In this document: one piece after another, positions 35,690-44,872 of the stretch
Numbering within the stretch: position 1 is the first letter of the stretch
Layout: each line of letters opens with the position of its first letter
DNA from: Gigantopelta aegis
Taxonomy: Eukaryota; Mollusca; Gastropoda; Neomphalida; Peltospiridae
Assembly: GCF_016097555.1 (NCBI RefSeq)
Contig: NC_054706.1
Span: 72,370,380 to 72,434,379, forward strand
DNA length: 64,000 nucleotides
Reading direction: 5' to 3'
The notes under the pieces: generated by a model
Databases searched by the model: none
What the model was told of the DNA's origin: nothing
What the model saw: only the letters and a program-made list of their open reading frames with translations
Program-made: the position numbers and the translations under genes

Positions 35690-35760
35690 TGACGTCACGG
35701 CCGTGACCTCGTCCTACTGACCCTGACCTACTTAGACTGGCCTTGACCGTGATGACGTCA
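35690..35760. promoter_or_regulatory. CRE palindromes in the left terminal repeat
   Basis: TGACGTCA occurs at 35690-35697 and 35753-35760. TGACCTTGA, the inverse of the nuclear-receptor monomer site TCAAGGTCA, occurs at 35675-35683 and 35681-35689. The right repeat has matching CRE sites (47591-47598, 47654-47661) and TCAAGGTCA (47599-47607, 47668-47676). Binding by host CREB/ATF or ERR/FTZ-F1-type factors is inference. Confidence 0.55.
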
Positions 35761-35924
35761 CGGACTACTGTACCGTGTGCAACGTCCTACTGACCCGGCC
35801 CCGACCTACTTAGACTGACCCTGACCTACGTAGACTAGCCTACTGTGCCGTGTGCAACGTCCTACTGACCCGGCCCTGACCTACTTAGACCGGCCCCTGA
35901 CCTACTTAGACTGACACGAAAGAG

Positions 35925-35932
35925 TATAAAAA
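35925..35932 (+). promoter_or_regulatory. TATA box in the left terminal repeat, facing inward
   Basis: TATAAAAA sits about 50 bp from the inner edge of the repeat. A leader with a good splice-donor-like GTAAGT follows near 36108, but no convincing gene follows it. Confidence 0.6.
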
Positions 35933-35974
35933 GGCTAGATGCGGTTTCATTGTCATTCGCTCGCCGAAAACGAT

Positions 35975-38900
35975 TGTTATTCGATCTACTACGTCATTGT
36001 TAGGAGATTCGTTTGAGATATTTCGTCATTGTTAGAAGAAGATTCATTTGGATCATTTTGAGAGATTTTGTCACTGTTAGAAATCGACTGGATCAAGACT
36101 TGAAAATAGTAAGTTAATTTTTTTTATACTGATTTAGTTTGAAGATCTATGTGTTTGCAGTGGTGGACAAATATAACGTTTTAACAAATGGTACTTTTTG
36201 AAAATCGTTCTTTCTTCAAACACGGTGAAATAAATAACAATTTTACACTGAAAGTTTTCTGCCTTCTAAAAACGGAAGCAGTTGTTCTTGTATGCAACGT
36301 CATTCAAAGACTGACGTCATTCAAACATTATAGACAGAAAATAAATACTCTCACCCCTGTTGAGTCGTTGTCTCTATTAAGTCGTGTCATTTGGGATTTC
36401 ACCTCTTTTTAAAGTAAAACCTACCGTTTGTTTACGTTCTAAGTCTGTAAGATGTGTGGACAGTCAAATAGCTAAGAAATTATTTGTTACCTTAAAAATT
36501 AGTTTTTCTACACAGGAACCAAAATAGGTCAAAAACACATGACCCGTATGACATTTGTAGTTTTTGTAATTTATGGCGATCATGCCCAAAATATCTATCG
36601 AAGTGTCGTCTGCATGTTTATTTTTATGCATTAGTGAGTGACATCATTAAAAAATGTGAGGTCACACGTCAATCGTTTTTTTCATGCAAGCAAATAAGGG
36701 CGCTAAAATTTGAAAACGTAAACTAAGATCAATACAGTTTTAAAAATATGGATATTACTACAATATATATATAGTGAGTATTATATTTGAATAAATATTT
36801 TTAAATCATACACTTATTTCCTGAAAAAAATATTTGTTTAATCAAGAGCGTTAACCTTGCAAATAATACACCTGGCGTTGACAGGATAGCGGGCGAATCG
36901 TAGATCACATAAAGGTGGTTCAGTCGAATTGTTAATAACAAATATATGCGAATGTGCCCCGATTAGTGTCATTGACAAGGCATCATACCCATAGACCTGT
37001 TATTTTTTTTATTATTATTTTTTTTTTTTTCTTGAATTTGTAAAATCAAACTATCCAGATCTTTTTTAATTTGTCTTCTGTCCCTGGAAAAAAAGAAATA
37101 GTTTTTCAAATTTGATGCACTCAAAAAAAGTTAATATTCCTGAAAAGCTTAATATATATATGTAATAATTGCACGATTCTCACTTTAATACCATGTTATA
37201 AAATCATGTCTAGACATTGTAGTGGTATAGAAAACATCCCCTCACCCACTCCGACTACTTCTGACGTCCCTATAACAAATATCATCCTCTGGACCTTAAT
37301 ATTTTAATTATATGAAAGGCATCAAAAATAAAACACCACGGTTTTACAAGAACAGTAAGGTAGTGTGTTTTTTAGTAAACATACTTACATATCAGTGGGT
37401 TTTTTTTTTTTTTTGGGGGGGGGTTAAAAGATCCCTCAGTGTAGGGTATGTAGTGGCGGCGACAGTGGGGGTGGTGGCGACGGCGGTAGTTGGGGTGGTG
37501 GCGACGGCGGCAGTTGGGGTGGTGGAGGTGGCGGTGGTGATGGTGGCTGCTGCTACGGTGGTGGTGGTGGTGGCCGCCACATTATTATAAAATTCGTCAC
37601 TGGAAATATACAAAAATTACATAAAAATACAAGCATTGATCAAAGCCGTGTATATTGTAACCTATCGAACATCACCGTGTGGAACATAAAACATGATGTT
37701 TTTTAAAAATCAACTATGACGATAGTGAACTATAACAAAAATCTTACCTCCACTGGTCCAGGAGACTTTCTAAGTCAAACTGATCGATTCTAAAAAACAG
37801 AAAGAAAAAAAGATGACATTTATTAGTTTTAACGTGAATGAGACTTTTAAACTCAACTTTTGATGTGAAAAATAATTTGGAACCAAACATTACTGATTTT
37901 AAAATGATACATTTTACATGCTTTAACTAACTGTAATTTTGCCAAAAATAAAATTTAAATCAATAATGAAAACAGTAAAGTTGTTCACGCATTATCGCTG
38001 AAGCAGTCCATGGTTATTAATAATGTGTTACAAAAACATGAAATTTATACCCCCACCGTTGACCCGATTTGTTCTCCTAACCCAGAGACCCTGTCTATAT
38101 GAACTAGAAACCTGCAAACTTCCTGCAAAAATTACCAAACGAGAAAATCTTTCCATAATTTTGGCGCCAATTTTTTTTTTTTTATTTTTTTTTTTTTTTT
38201 TAATTTTTTTTTTTTACCATCAATGCGTTTTCTCTCACACGATAGCAAATACGATGAGGAGGACAAATACATTATAAATAAAATATGAACTTGTAAAACT
38301 ATAGTGCACTGTAATAATATTATTAAAACATTATTTACTAAAACATAACCGCAATTTTTTTAGTAAAGGACTTAGTAGGGATCACTAAAATAAAAGAGAA
38401 AAAAATAGTATGGAATTACATTGTTTAATAAATAAGTTACACAATCTACCGAAACAACAACCCCGTCTCTTGATGTTAAAATTTGGAAAATGATGTATTT
38501 TGTGTGTGTGCATTAGTTTGCAATGCTGAACAAAGAATGACAAGAAATATGACGAAATTAATGCAAACCATATAATAAATTAAATATAGTTTAAACTGAA
38601 GACTATTGAAGTGGTGCCCACACGAGGTGGAATTTTCTTAAAATCATAGACCCGCCTCTGTAGTGTTTCAAGGTGTAATATATGGGACTAATTTTTAGGT
38701 CATGTAAACTAATTCCGTTTTAATTTTCTTTCTGTGGAATCGACGTAACGATGTTTGAGTTTATTTTTTTCTGTCGATCCGCAGCCAAAAATAATCGTCT
38801 GCGTGTGAACTTTAACCTCCCGCCAGCTGTGAATCTGTGTTTCTGTGGCACTGTTATAATCGGTAAACTCTTTTGGTGCGAAATTGAGCCAGCGTGAAAC

Positions 38901-39189
38901 ATCATGTAATGTGATGCGTGTGTACATCGTAAAACATTTCACATAATTGGAGCGAGGGCATTCGCGCTGAGATGTATAGGATTATAGACTGAAAAACAGG
39001 TCGCTGCTTACACGTAACGTTTTTAAAGAGCATGTATCGTCTTTTGGCGTACTTAAAGGGAACGTCAAATTAATATTTTACAACTAAGGGACAATTCACT
39101 TTTAGATTTATTAAAAATAAATGTTAAAATGTATACAGCAACCAAAACAACGAATAGCGTTATAAAATAATAGGAATATAACACAATCA
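35975..39189. other. Gene-poor left part of the Polinton
   Basis: About 3.2 kb of AT-rich DNA with poly-T tracts (37017-37031, 38167-38215) and a GTGGTGGCGACGG run at 37450-37580. I find only short frames that match nothing I know. The family's DNA polymerase gene, which would fill such a space, is not recognisable here. Confidence 0.6.
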
Positions 39190-39195
39190 TAATAA

Positions 39196-39673
39196 TAACA
39201 GGGCCACACAGGGCCACGTCAGGGCCACGTCAGGGCCACATCAGGGCCACACTCAGGGCCACTCAGGGCCACTCAGGGCCACATCAGGGCCACACAGGGC
39301 CACGTCAGGGCCACTCAGGGCCACGTCAGGGCCACACAGGGCCACGTCGGGGCCACGTCGGGGCCACACCGGGGCCACACAGGGCCACATCAGGGCCACA
39401 TCAGGTCCACACAGGGCCACTCAGGGCCACACCAGGGCCACGTCAGGGCCACACCAGGGCCACTCAGGGCCACACAGGGCCACTCAGGGCCACACTCAGG
39501 GCCACATCAGGGCCACACAGGGCCACCTCAGGGCCACTCAGGGCCACGTCAGGGCCACTCAGGGCCACACAGGGCCACTCAGGGCCACACAGGGCCACTC
39601 AGGGCCACGCCAGGGCCACGTCAGGGCCACATCAGGGCCACTCAGGGCCACGTCAGGGCCACACAGGGCCACT
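39196..39673 (+). repeat. CAGGGCCAC minisatellite in the Polinton
   Basis: More than forty short units of the form CAGGGCCAC plus AC, GT, AT or nothing, so the unit length varies from 9 to 13 bp. The array ends immediately before the TATA box of the ATPase gene. Confidence 0.95.
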
Positions 39674-39674
39674 C

Positions 39675-39681
39675 TATAAAA
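39675..39681 (+). promoter_or_regulatory. TATA box of the ATPase gene
   Basis: TATAAAA, 50 bp before the ATG at 39731 and directly after the minisatellite. Confidence 0.65.
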
Positions 39682-39730
39682 ATAGTTGTGATTTGCAAAG
39701 TAGTTTAGTTTAATAGATACATTTGTCGCT

Positions 39731-40597
39731 ATGGGTCGTGTCAGAAAAGATTGTCCCGTTCCTGGATGCCTGGCCAAGAATTTGTTGAGACTTCCTAACC
39801 ATCTGTCTCAAGTGCACAATTTGAAAGACAGAGTATCGTGGTTGACAAAGGAGACATTCGAATCAGTGAAACCCACATTACCTAAAAGTGCCATTTCGTG
39901 GAGTCCCGAAGCAGTGGTCGATCCCACACGTCCTTGGTGGGAAACACAGAGTTTGGCACCATTTGAACCTTGCTCGAGTATGTGTGTATCAGGCCCAACG
40001 GGTGCTGGTAAGACTCAGTGGGTATACAGACTTCTGAAGAACCTGAATGGCATGTACGTCAAAGACCCTCCAAAGAAAATCATGTATTGCTATGGCGTGT
40101 ACCAGACACTTTACGACGAGATGGAAAAAACTGTAGCTAACCTTACGTTTCATCCAGGATTACCTACACAGGTGGACATAGAAGACTTTGCTGATGAACA
40201 ACATGGACTCATAATTTTGGATGATCTCATGCACCAAGTACTGGAACACAAAGACATAGAGCTACTGTTTACACAAGGATGTCATCACAGAAGACTGAGC
40301 GTCATATTCATTACCCAAAACATTTATGGACAGGGAAAGTCTGCAAGAACCATTGCTCTCAACACGTGGTATCTCGTTCTGTTTAAAAACGTGAGAGATA
40401 CGTCGCAGATCATGACGCTTGGCCATCAGTTGTTTCCAGGATGTGCAGGTGTTTTGGTGGAAGCTTATAAGGATGCCATGAAGACCCCTTTTAATTATTT
40501 GGTGGTGGACATGTCGCCCCATGGTGATGATAAGCTGAGACTGAGAACTCGGATATTTCCCAATGAAGACTCCATCGTCTACGTCCCGAGAGTATAA
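39731..40597 (+). CDS. Polinton packaging ATPase (FtsK/HerA, A32-like)
   Basis: This 288-residue protein belongs to the genome-packaging ATPases that load DNA into capsids in Polintons and related large DNA viruses. The Walker A motif GPTGAGKT is near residue 87 and the Walker B motif LIILDDL near residue 158. A sensor-like 'VIFITQNIY' follows near residue 195. A Cys-His zinc-finger-like segment lies at residues 9-29. The frame looks whole. It is the first of three plus-strand genes, and its stop codon lies within the TATA box of the next. Confidence 0.95.
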   Translation: MGRVRKDCPVPGCLAKNLLRLPNHLSQVHNLKDRVSWLTKETFESVKPTLPKSAISWSPEAVVDPTRPWWETQSLAPFEPCSSMCVSGPTGAGKTQWVYRLLKNLNGMYVKDPPKKIMYCYGVYQTLYDEMEKTVANLTFHPGLPTQVDIEDFADEQHGLIILDDLMHQVLEHKDIELLFTQGCHHRRLSVIFITQNIYGQGKSARTIALNTWYLVLFKNVRDTSQIMTLGHQLFPGCAGVLVEAYKDAMKTPFNYLVVDMSPHGDDKLRLRTRIFPNEDSIVYVPRV

Positions 40598-40601
40598 ATA
40601 G
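40593..40601 (+). promoter_or_regulatory. TATA box overlapping the ATPase stop codon
   Basis: TATAAATAG contains the TAA stop of the ATPase gene (40595-40597) and lies 27 bp before the next ATG at 40628. Confidence 0.65.
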
Positions 40602-40627
40602 CAGCCCATTTTTAAAGCCACGTCAAA

Positions 40628-40942
40628 ATGTCTCAAGTCATCAAGGAGAACTTGTCTTTTCTTCGGTTCCTGTTGTATGGAAAATCCACGAAGCAGACAA
40701 ATCTACTCTTGAAACACATTACCACGGATCAGTTGAAAACCTTGACCTTCATTATTGCCAATATATTGTATGGTGACGTTCCACTCTCCAAACAGACATT
40801 TGAAAAGTTGAAGAAACACAAAAAAGTATTACGTGTGTTGGGTGACAAAACGGTTTCCGACAAGAAGAAGAAAAAGGTGTTACGAGCTGATATCATCGTA
40901 CTCGTGTTACAGAGTATAGCACCCTTGTTAAAAACAGTATAA
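40628..40942 (+). CDS. Small conserved Polinton protein, Lys-rich C-terminus
   Basis: 104 residues, mostly helical by composition. The segment 'KHKKVLRVLGDKTVSDKKKK' has the look of a small basic protein that I recall as a regular neighbour of Polinton capsid genes, where its function is not established. A core or DNA-condensing role is one guess from its charge. Its stop overlaps the next start codon (TAATG at 40940-40944). Confidence 0.7.
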   Translation: MSQVIKENLSFLRFLLYGKSTKQTNLLLKHITTDQLKTLTFIIANILYGDVPLSKQTFEKLKKHKKVLRVLGDKTVSDKKKKKVLRADIIVLVLQSIAPLLKTV

Positions 40943-41232
40943 TGCAACACGTGACAAAAAACATTCTGGTGCCTGAAGAAAAATATATACGACTATTAAA
41001 AGGACAAGTGATGGATGCAACACAACCCAAACAAATTCAAGATGGAAAAGGGCAAACACCTCCCATTGTGTCCAAACCTGTGGCTGATGTGAAAAAGAAG
41101 ACAATGGACCCAAAGAAGATGCCGACCCCAGAGAAATCAATAAAGATGGAACCAACCCTACAGAGACAGAAGCGCCCACCGGGAATACCACAACGAAAGA
41201 ACAAAAAACAATTTAAATGGAAATCATTGTAA
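40942..41232 (+). CDS. Small basic Polinton protein
   Basis: 96 residues. The N-terminal 'ILVPEEKYIRLLKG' resembles a motif I recall in short Polinton proteins. The rest is Lys/Pro/Gln-rich and probably disordered, ending in 'QRKNKKQFKWKSL'. It could be a core- or scaffold-type protein. It starts within the stop codon of the preceding gene, so the two are likely translated from one transcript. Function unknown. Confidence 0.65.
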   Translation: MQHVTKNILVPEEKYIRLLKGQVMDATQPKQIQDGKGQTPPIVSKPVADVKKKTMDPKKMPTPEKSIKMEPTLQRQKRPPGIPQRKNKKQFKWKSL

Positions 41233-41531
41233 AGTGGAATAGAGGTCTGCTCCTTAACCCTTATCTCCACTGGTTTGAAACGGGAGCAAATAAAGTATTT
41301 GAAAAATGTATTTGTTGTTATGTTGTGTTGATGTTGTGTTGTAGTAAAAACAAAACACAGTGCCATACCTCCCAACCGTCCATCGATTCGAGCGGGACTT
41401 GTGTGGGCTAGCGAAATTTTGGGGTGTTTTTCATTTATTTCTAATTACAATCTCTGGTCTCTGTAGAGACAACCACACATATATAAAATGGACACACATT
41501 GGGTTACATCGAGAGGCCTGAAGGGCAAAAC
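41233..41531. other. Convergent gene junction in the Polinton
   Basis: About 300 bp between the last plus-strand gene and the end of the minus-strand protease. No gene is seen; an AATAAA is present at 41288-41293 for the plus-strand genes. Confidence 0.5.
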
Positions 41532-41999
41532 CTATAATATACAATGATTAAAATAAGTTAAGGCAAACTGATACACGATGGTCTCGTTGACTCTAGTATC
41601 TGAACAAAAATAATTTTGAATGTCTCTGAGCGAAGATCCCGTCGATTTCATCATGACATAAAACAGCGCAAACAGTCCACACGAGTTGCTGTTGACGTCT
41701 TGAAGCCCCCTGTCATTGTAGTGGGTGCATACACTGTTTCTCTGCAGAAAGGCTCGAAACTGTCTCTGGTAATATTCTGGAGGCTTTCCAAAACTGTCAA
41801 ATAATTATCCATGGTTAGCACTGTCTAACCATAGGGTCACCCAGTGTCGTCCTCTCATCGTCGAGGGTTCTGTATTGACGATGAATCCTCGTGGAAAACG
41901 GGTCAGTCGGTGCCGTGGAAGTTCGTCTGCAGCATAGACTCTGACATGTCTCGTGACTGGATCGGCGTTCAGAGCACATACCAACTGTAAGGTGTTCAT
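41532..41999 (-). pseudogene. Polinton adenain-type cysteine protease
   Basis: This is the Ulp1/adenovirus-protease family, which matures capsid proteins. The family's 'FIVNTEPS...GRHWVTL' segment with the catalytic histidine is clear in the first half. 'SNSCGLFALFYVMM' with the catalytic cysteine is clear in the second. Total length fits the family (about 150 residues). The reading frame looks broken, about once. It lies directly downstream of the major capsid gene, the usual arrangement. Confidence 0.85.
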
Positions 42000-43303
42000 G
42001 GTTCTGCATACAAGATGTTCCTGGCTCCGTCGATTTGAAGCAGAAGGTTGTCTTCTGAGTAGATCAAACAGTTGACCGTTTCTGGTAAGGCTTTTTTAAA
42101 CTGTAAGTCCAGTCGTAGATTACCCCTTTTTATAAGATCCAGGTATCCGTCCTTCAAGTGGAAAGGTTCCAAGGTGAATTGATACAGAGCATATCCCCCT
42201 CCAAAATCATCTCTAGACACGTCCAGTCCTATGGATTCTCTCCCCTCAAACAGATTGTTGTAGGCCGAGATGTACTGATTGTTGTTCACATGCAGAGGTT
42301 GAGCCGGTAATGATTCACCATTCACATATAAGGCAATGGTGTCGAGATCGTACATGGCAAAATTAAATGGATTTTTGGTGTAACTGCCATTCACTGCTTC
42401 GGCAGAGACCAGTGCCACCACAACTTTGTTTGGACATTTGTTTTGAAACAAGTGATCCCAATGGAAACTGAGTTGTCCCCTGGGTATGGAGGCCACTTTG
42501 ATGTCGCTCCTCGTGAAAGGATATATGGCTTCAGTGTTCTGCAACGTCTTGGCGTGGGCCGTAATGATGGCTGTGTTGGGTCGCACTTTGCAGACTCTGA
42601 GGTACACATCTTCGATCTTGACTTTGTAATCAGGATTATCTTCTCCTGCCATCAGATGAAAGGAAGGCCTGGTCCGAAACAGTTTGATCTGTAGATTGAC
42701 GCCATTGATGAGATAACGTTTGATGTCTAAAAAGTCTTCACATAGCGGTCCTTTCATACCCACGGTGTGACTCAATTCACAAAAAGCACCCCTGTTAACG
42801 AGTCCCGAATTGATGCCATTTATAGGATCTGCTCCGTCCAAAGTGTTTCCATCTGTTGTGTCTTTGTAGTACAGTTGAGATTGCAGAGACGATTCCTTGG
42901 CTGTGGACGTACCATTCAACAACACTTTGAGATAACTCTTGTATGGATACAGATTGGTCGACGTGGTGATGAGTTTTCCATTGAGTGTCAGATCCACTTG
43001 CGACCACAAACTTTGGAGCCACAGATTAATGGGTCCCACCTTCTCGTCTTTGACCAAAGCGCTGCCGTCGGCTTTGACGATTTTGGCTTTCACGTGTAGT
43101 TTGGTACGTTTCAGGTCGATGTAATCGATGCCTTGTCCATAAACGTTAAACTCCACAGGACTGTTTTCTGTGGTGATCTGAGATGTGGGTCTCGTATCTT
43201 CATAATAGATTTTTTCCACAGAAGTGAATGTACGTGGAAGTTCAAAAATAGATAATTCTTCGGCATGGGCCTCTACTTCAGCTTTATTCATATAGGAAGC
43301 CAT
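41996..43303 (-). CDS. Polinton major capsid protein (F54H12.2-like, double jelly roll)
   Basis: 435 residues, whole. The sequence around 'NVYGQGIDYIDLKRTKLHVK' and 'PINLWLQSLWSQVDLTLNGK' is typical of the protein family named after C. elegans F54H12.2, identified in published work as the Polinton major capsid protein with a double jelly-roll fold. It would form the pseudo-hexameric capsomers. Its last four bases overlap the protease start (ATGA-type overlap). A TATA box lies about 120 bp upstream, inside the previous gene. Confidence 0.95.
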   Translation of the reverse strand: MASYMNKAEVEAHAEELSIFELPRTFTSVEKIYYEDTRPTSQITTENSPVEFNVYGQGIDYIDLKRTKLHVKAKIVKADGSALVKDEKVGPINLWLQSLWSQVDLTLNGKLITTSTNLYPYKSYLKVLLNGTSTAKESSLQSQLYYKDTTDGNTLDGADPINGINSGLVNRGAFCELSHTVGMKGPLCEDFLDIKRYLINGVNLQIKLFRTRPSFHLMAGEDNPDYKVKIEDVYLRVCKVRPNTAIITAHAKTLQNTEAIYPFTRSDIKVASIPRGQLSFHWDHLFQNKCPNKVVVALVSAEAVNGSYTKNPFNFAMYDLDTIALYVNGESLPAQPLHVNNNQYISAYNNLFEGRESIGLDVSRDDFGGGYALYQFTLEPFHLKDGYLDLIKRGNLRLDLQFKKALPETVNCLIYSEDNLLLQIDGARNILYAEP

Positions 43304-43304
43304 C

Positions 43305-43703
43305 TTACTTCTTTTTACTAAAGCGATCTGTCTTCTGCTTTTTCTGATTGCTTCTGCTCGTTGTGTCTCCTTTGCGCTTTCTTGGTGAACTGATTGGTCG
43401 CTCTGTTGCTTTCCCTTTTATACTTTTCAGAAGACGTTTCTGTTCGGCCTTAGCTTGTTCCACCACTTGCTGCGTTGGAGAGACCATGACAACACTGGGT
43501 GTCGGGGGTTTGTTCTGTTCCTCTTTTTCTTTTTTCCACGTTGGGTCGTAGAGTTCTAGGCATCGATCCACACTGTACATGATCTGACTCTTTCCACCAC
43601 GTTGAATTTCGAAGTGAGGCTGAAGTTTGCCTTGTGCCTGCAGCTTGTAGAAACGGGTCCACTTGTCGACGTTTGGAACATATAGCTTGTATTGGTCTGA
43701 CAT
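43305..43703 (-). CDS. Small Polinton protein with basic tail
   Basis: 132 residues from the ATG of 'MSDQYKLYVPNVDKW'. I chose this start over an in-frame one at 43805 because a TATA box lies between the two. The N-terminal part has an aromatic 'VDKWTRFYKLQAQGK' pattern that I recall from Polinton neighbours of the capsid gene. The C-terminus is Lys/Arg-rich with nuclear-localisation-like clusters ('SPRKRKGD', 'QKKQKTDR'). A minor virion or core role is inference. It ends one base before the capsid gene starts. Confidence 0.7.
   Translation of the reverse strand: MSDQYKLYVPNVDKWTRFYKLQAQGKLQPHFEIQRGGKSQIMYSVDRCLELYDPTWKKEKEEQNKPPTPSVVMVSPTQQVVEQAKAEQKRLLKSIKGKATERPISSPRKRKGDTTSRSNQKKQKTDRFSKKK
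43424..43432 (-). promoter_or_regulatory. TATA box of the major capsid gene
   Basis: TATAAAAGG on the minus strand inside the coding region of the upstream basic protein. Confidence 0.55.
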
Positions 43704-43754
43704 GTTGCTCCTCTGAAGGTTATATCTCAAATGATGATGGTTTTTGACAGACAT

Positions 43755-43764
43755 CCTATTTATA
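43755..43764 (-). promoter_or_regulatory. TATA box of the small basic protein gene
   Basis: TATAAATAGG on the minus strand, about 52 bp before the ATG at 43703. It overlaps the end of the upstream gene. Confidence 0.6.
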
Positions 43765-44143
43765 GAGATCCTGCATATCTCCAGCGATCCGTGACCACTG
43801 ACCATACGGTTTTTGCTTTCATCTGATCCAAGTGACTGTCGTTCAAAATGAAGGCTAACAAAGGGGTGTTTTGTTTCAATATACGTTTTCTAGTTCTATT
43901 CATCACGGCAGGTGATACCAGTATTTTTAACATGTTCAGATACTCGTTGTTAGACTGTAAAAATCTACGTTTCTGTCCTGCTGTGACGTTAATACGTCCG
44001 TCCAGCAACCCTTGAACAATCGCCACCAAGGCCAACATTTGTTCTGCATTCATTTCATTCAGTAATCCCAGAGTCATCTGATAATCGTGAATGTTCGTCA
44101 TCATTTTTAAATAATTGTAATGTTTCAAAACGTATTGGTCCAT
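43760..44143 (-). CDS. Unknown Polinton protein, helical, 127 residues
   Basis: I do not recognise the family. The protein is largely helical by composition, with no membrane segment ('LLNEMNAEQMLALVAIVQGL', then a Lys/Arg-rich middle). It starts three bases after the stop of the jelly-roll candidate, so it is probably read from the same transcript. Position in the virion cluster suggests a structural or assembly role, nothing more. Confidence 0.6.
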   Translation of the reverse strand: MDQYVLKHYNYLKMMTNIHDYQMTLGLLNEMNAEQMLALVAIVQGLLDGRINVTAGQKRRFLQSNNEYLNMLKILVSPAVMNRTRKRILKQNTPLLAFILNDSHLDQMKAKTVWSVVTDRWRYAGSL

Positions 44144-44146
44144 GTC

Positions 44147-44584
44147 TTAAAACCAAAAAGGCTGTGGTTTCACGTGAAGTGTCACCGTCACTGATCCCGT
44201 GATAAATGAAGCTGGATTGCCATCTGCGTCCTGTATATAGATGTCCACGATCTGCAGATCTTCCAGTCTCAGGGGTATGTAATGATATTGTGGAAACACA
44301 AATGACCTTTCCTTTTTATTCCCCATCAAACAGATGCGTCTCAAAAGAGGCTCCTTTCTTTCTCCAACGTCTGAGCTGTGGCAGATGTTGGAACACATGT
44401 AGATGTCACGACAGTCTGATTTTCTCGAGACGTCCCAGTTCTGAATGGTGATTTCGGTGGCTGCTACCACCCACTTTTTACCGAGATGTAGTCTGTCATA
44501 CAGATTGACTCTAAAAGACCAGTGTGTGTTGTCGGGAAAGTAAGACGTGCTGTCTGTACTTCGAATGGTAATGTACTTATCCAT
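44147..44584 (-). CDS. Polinton minor capsid (penton-like) candidate
   Basis: 145 residues, rich in beta-strand-forming residues. 'YFPDNTHWSFRVNL' and 'GKKWVVAATEITI' are like a recurring Polinton protein beside the capsid genes. The end, 'GSVTVTLHVKPQPFWF', is strongly beta. Polinton minor capsid proteins are single jelly-roll pentons of similar size, so this is the best candidate here. Its ATG lies within the last codons of the upstream membrane-protein gene (8-bp overlap). Confidence 0.7.
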   Translation of the reverse strand: MDKYITIRSTDSTSYFPDNTHWSFRVNLYDRLHLGKKWVVAATEITIQNWDVSRKSDCRDIYMCSNICHSSDVGERKEPLLRRICLMGNKKERSFVFPQYHYIPLRLEDLQIVDIYIQDADGNPASFITGSVTVTLHVKPQPFWF

Positions 44585-44834
44585 GGTGCTTATTAGTTTT
44601 GATCTTGGGATTTGGCAGCAGATAACCCAAACTACTGCTGAGTAGTGCTGTCCACAAGTTAGAATTACCTCGATTGAGAGATAAGTTGATGATACATGTA
44701 ATCACCACTACGTATATGATGATGATCTGAGAGAAAAAAACGGTTTCCGATTTGGCCACACGTTTACCAAACAATGTCCAGGTATCACCTGAATGACTTC
44801 TTGACAAAGGTTGTGTCTCTACAATTTCTTCCAT
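44577..44834 (-). CDS. Small membrane protein of the Polinton
   Basis: 85 residues with one clear transmembrane segment ('VFFSQIIIIYVVVITCIINL', residues about 32-51) and a second weaker hydrophobic stretch near residue 65. There is no cleavable signal peptide. Such proteins in Polinton-like viruses may aid entry or exit; here the role is unknown. It begins a tightly packed trio with the next two genes. Confidence 0.65.
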   Translation of the reverse strand: MEEIVETQPLSRSHSGDTWTLFGKRVAKSETVFFSQIIIIYVVVITCIINLSLNRGNSNLWTALLSSSLGYLLPNPKIKTNKHHG

Positions 44835-44863
44835 GCTAATGAAAAGTCAAACATGTGTTGAGG

Positions 44864-44872
44864 CCTTTTATA
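44864..44872 (-). promoter_or_regulatory. TATA box of the membrane-protein gene trio
   Basis: TATAAAAGG on the minus strand, 30 bp before the ATG at 44834, which is close to ideal spacing for a short leader. Confidence 0.65.

Larger units (their letters stand above)
35634..35974 (+). repeat. Polinton left terminal inverted repeat
   Basis: It starts AGTAGTAAGGAGGCC. The body is made of repeated 'GACCTACTTAGACTG', 'CAACGTCCTACTGACCC' and 'CCTTGACCTTGATGACGTCA' blocks and ends after 'CTCGCCGAAAACGAT'. It is matched in reverse at 47377-47717. Confidence 0.95.

Noticed and set aside
36188-36412. Short plus-strand frame behind the left Polinton promoter
   Set aside because: No known domain and atypical composition. 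It is kept as unannotated, since the leader may splice elsewhere.
37312-37590. Gly/Ala/Val-rich open frame in the Polinton
   Set aside because: It comes from a GTGGTGGCGACGG simple repeat and a poly-T/poly-G run; no family match.
39196-39673. The CAGGGCCAC array as a CRISPR-like array
   Set aside because: Units are 9-13 bp with two- to four-base spacers, in a eukaryotic context and with no cas genes. It is a minisatellite.
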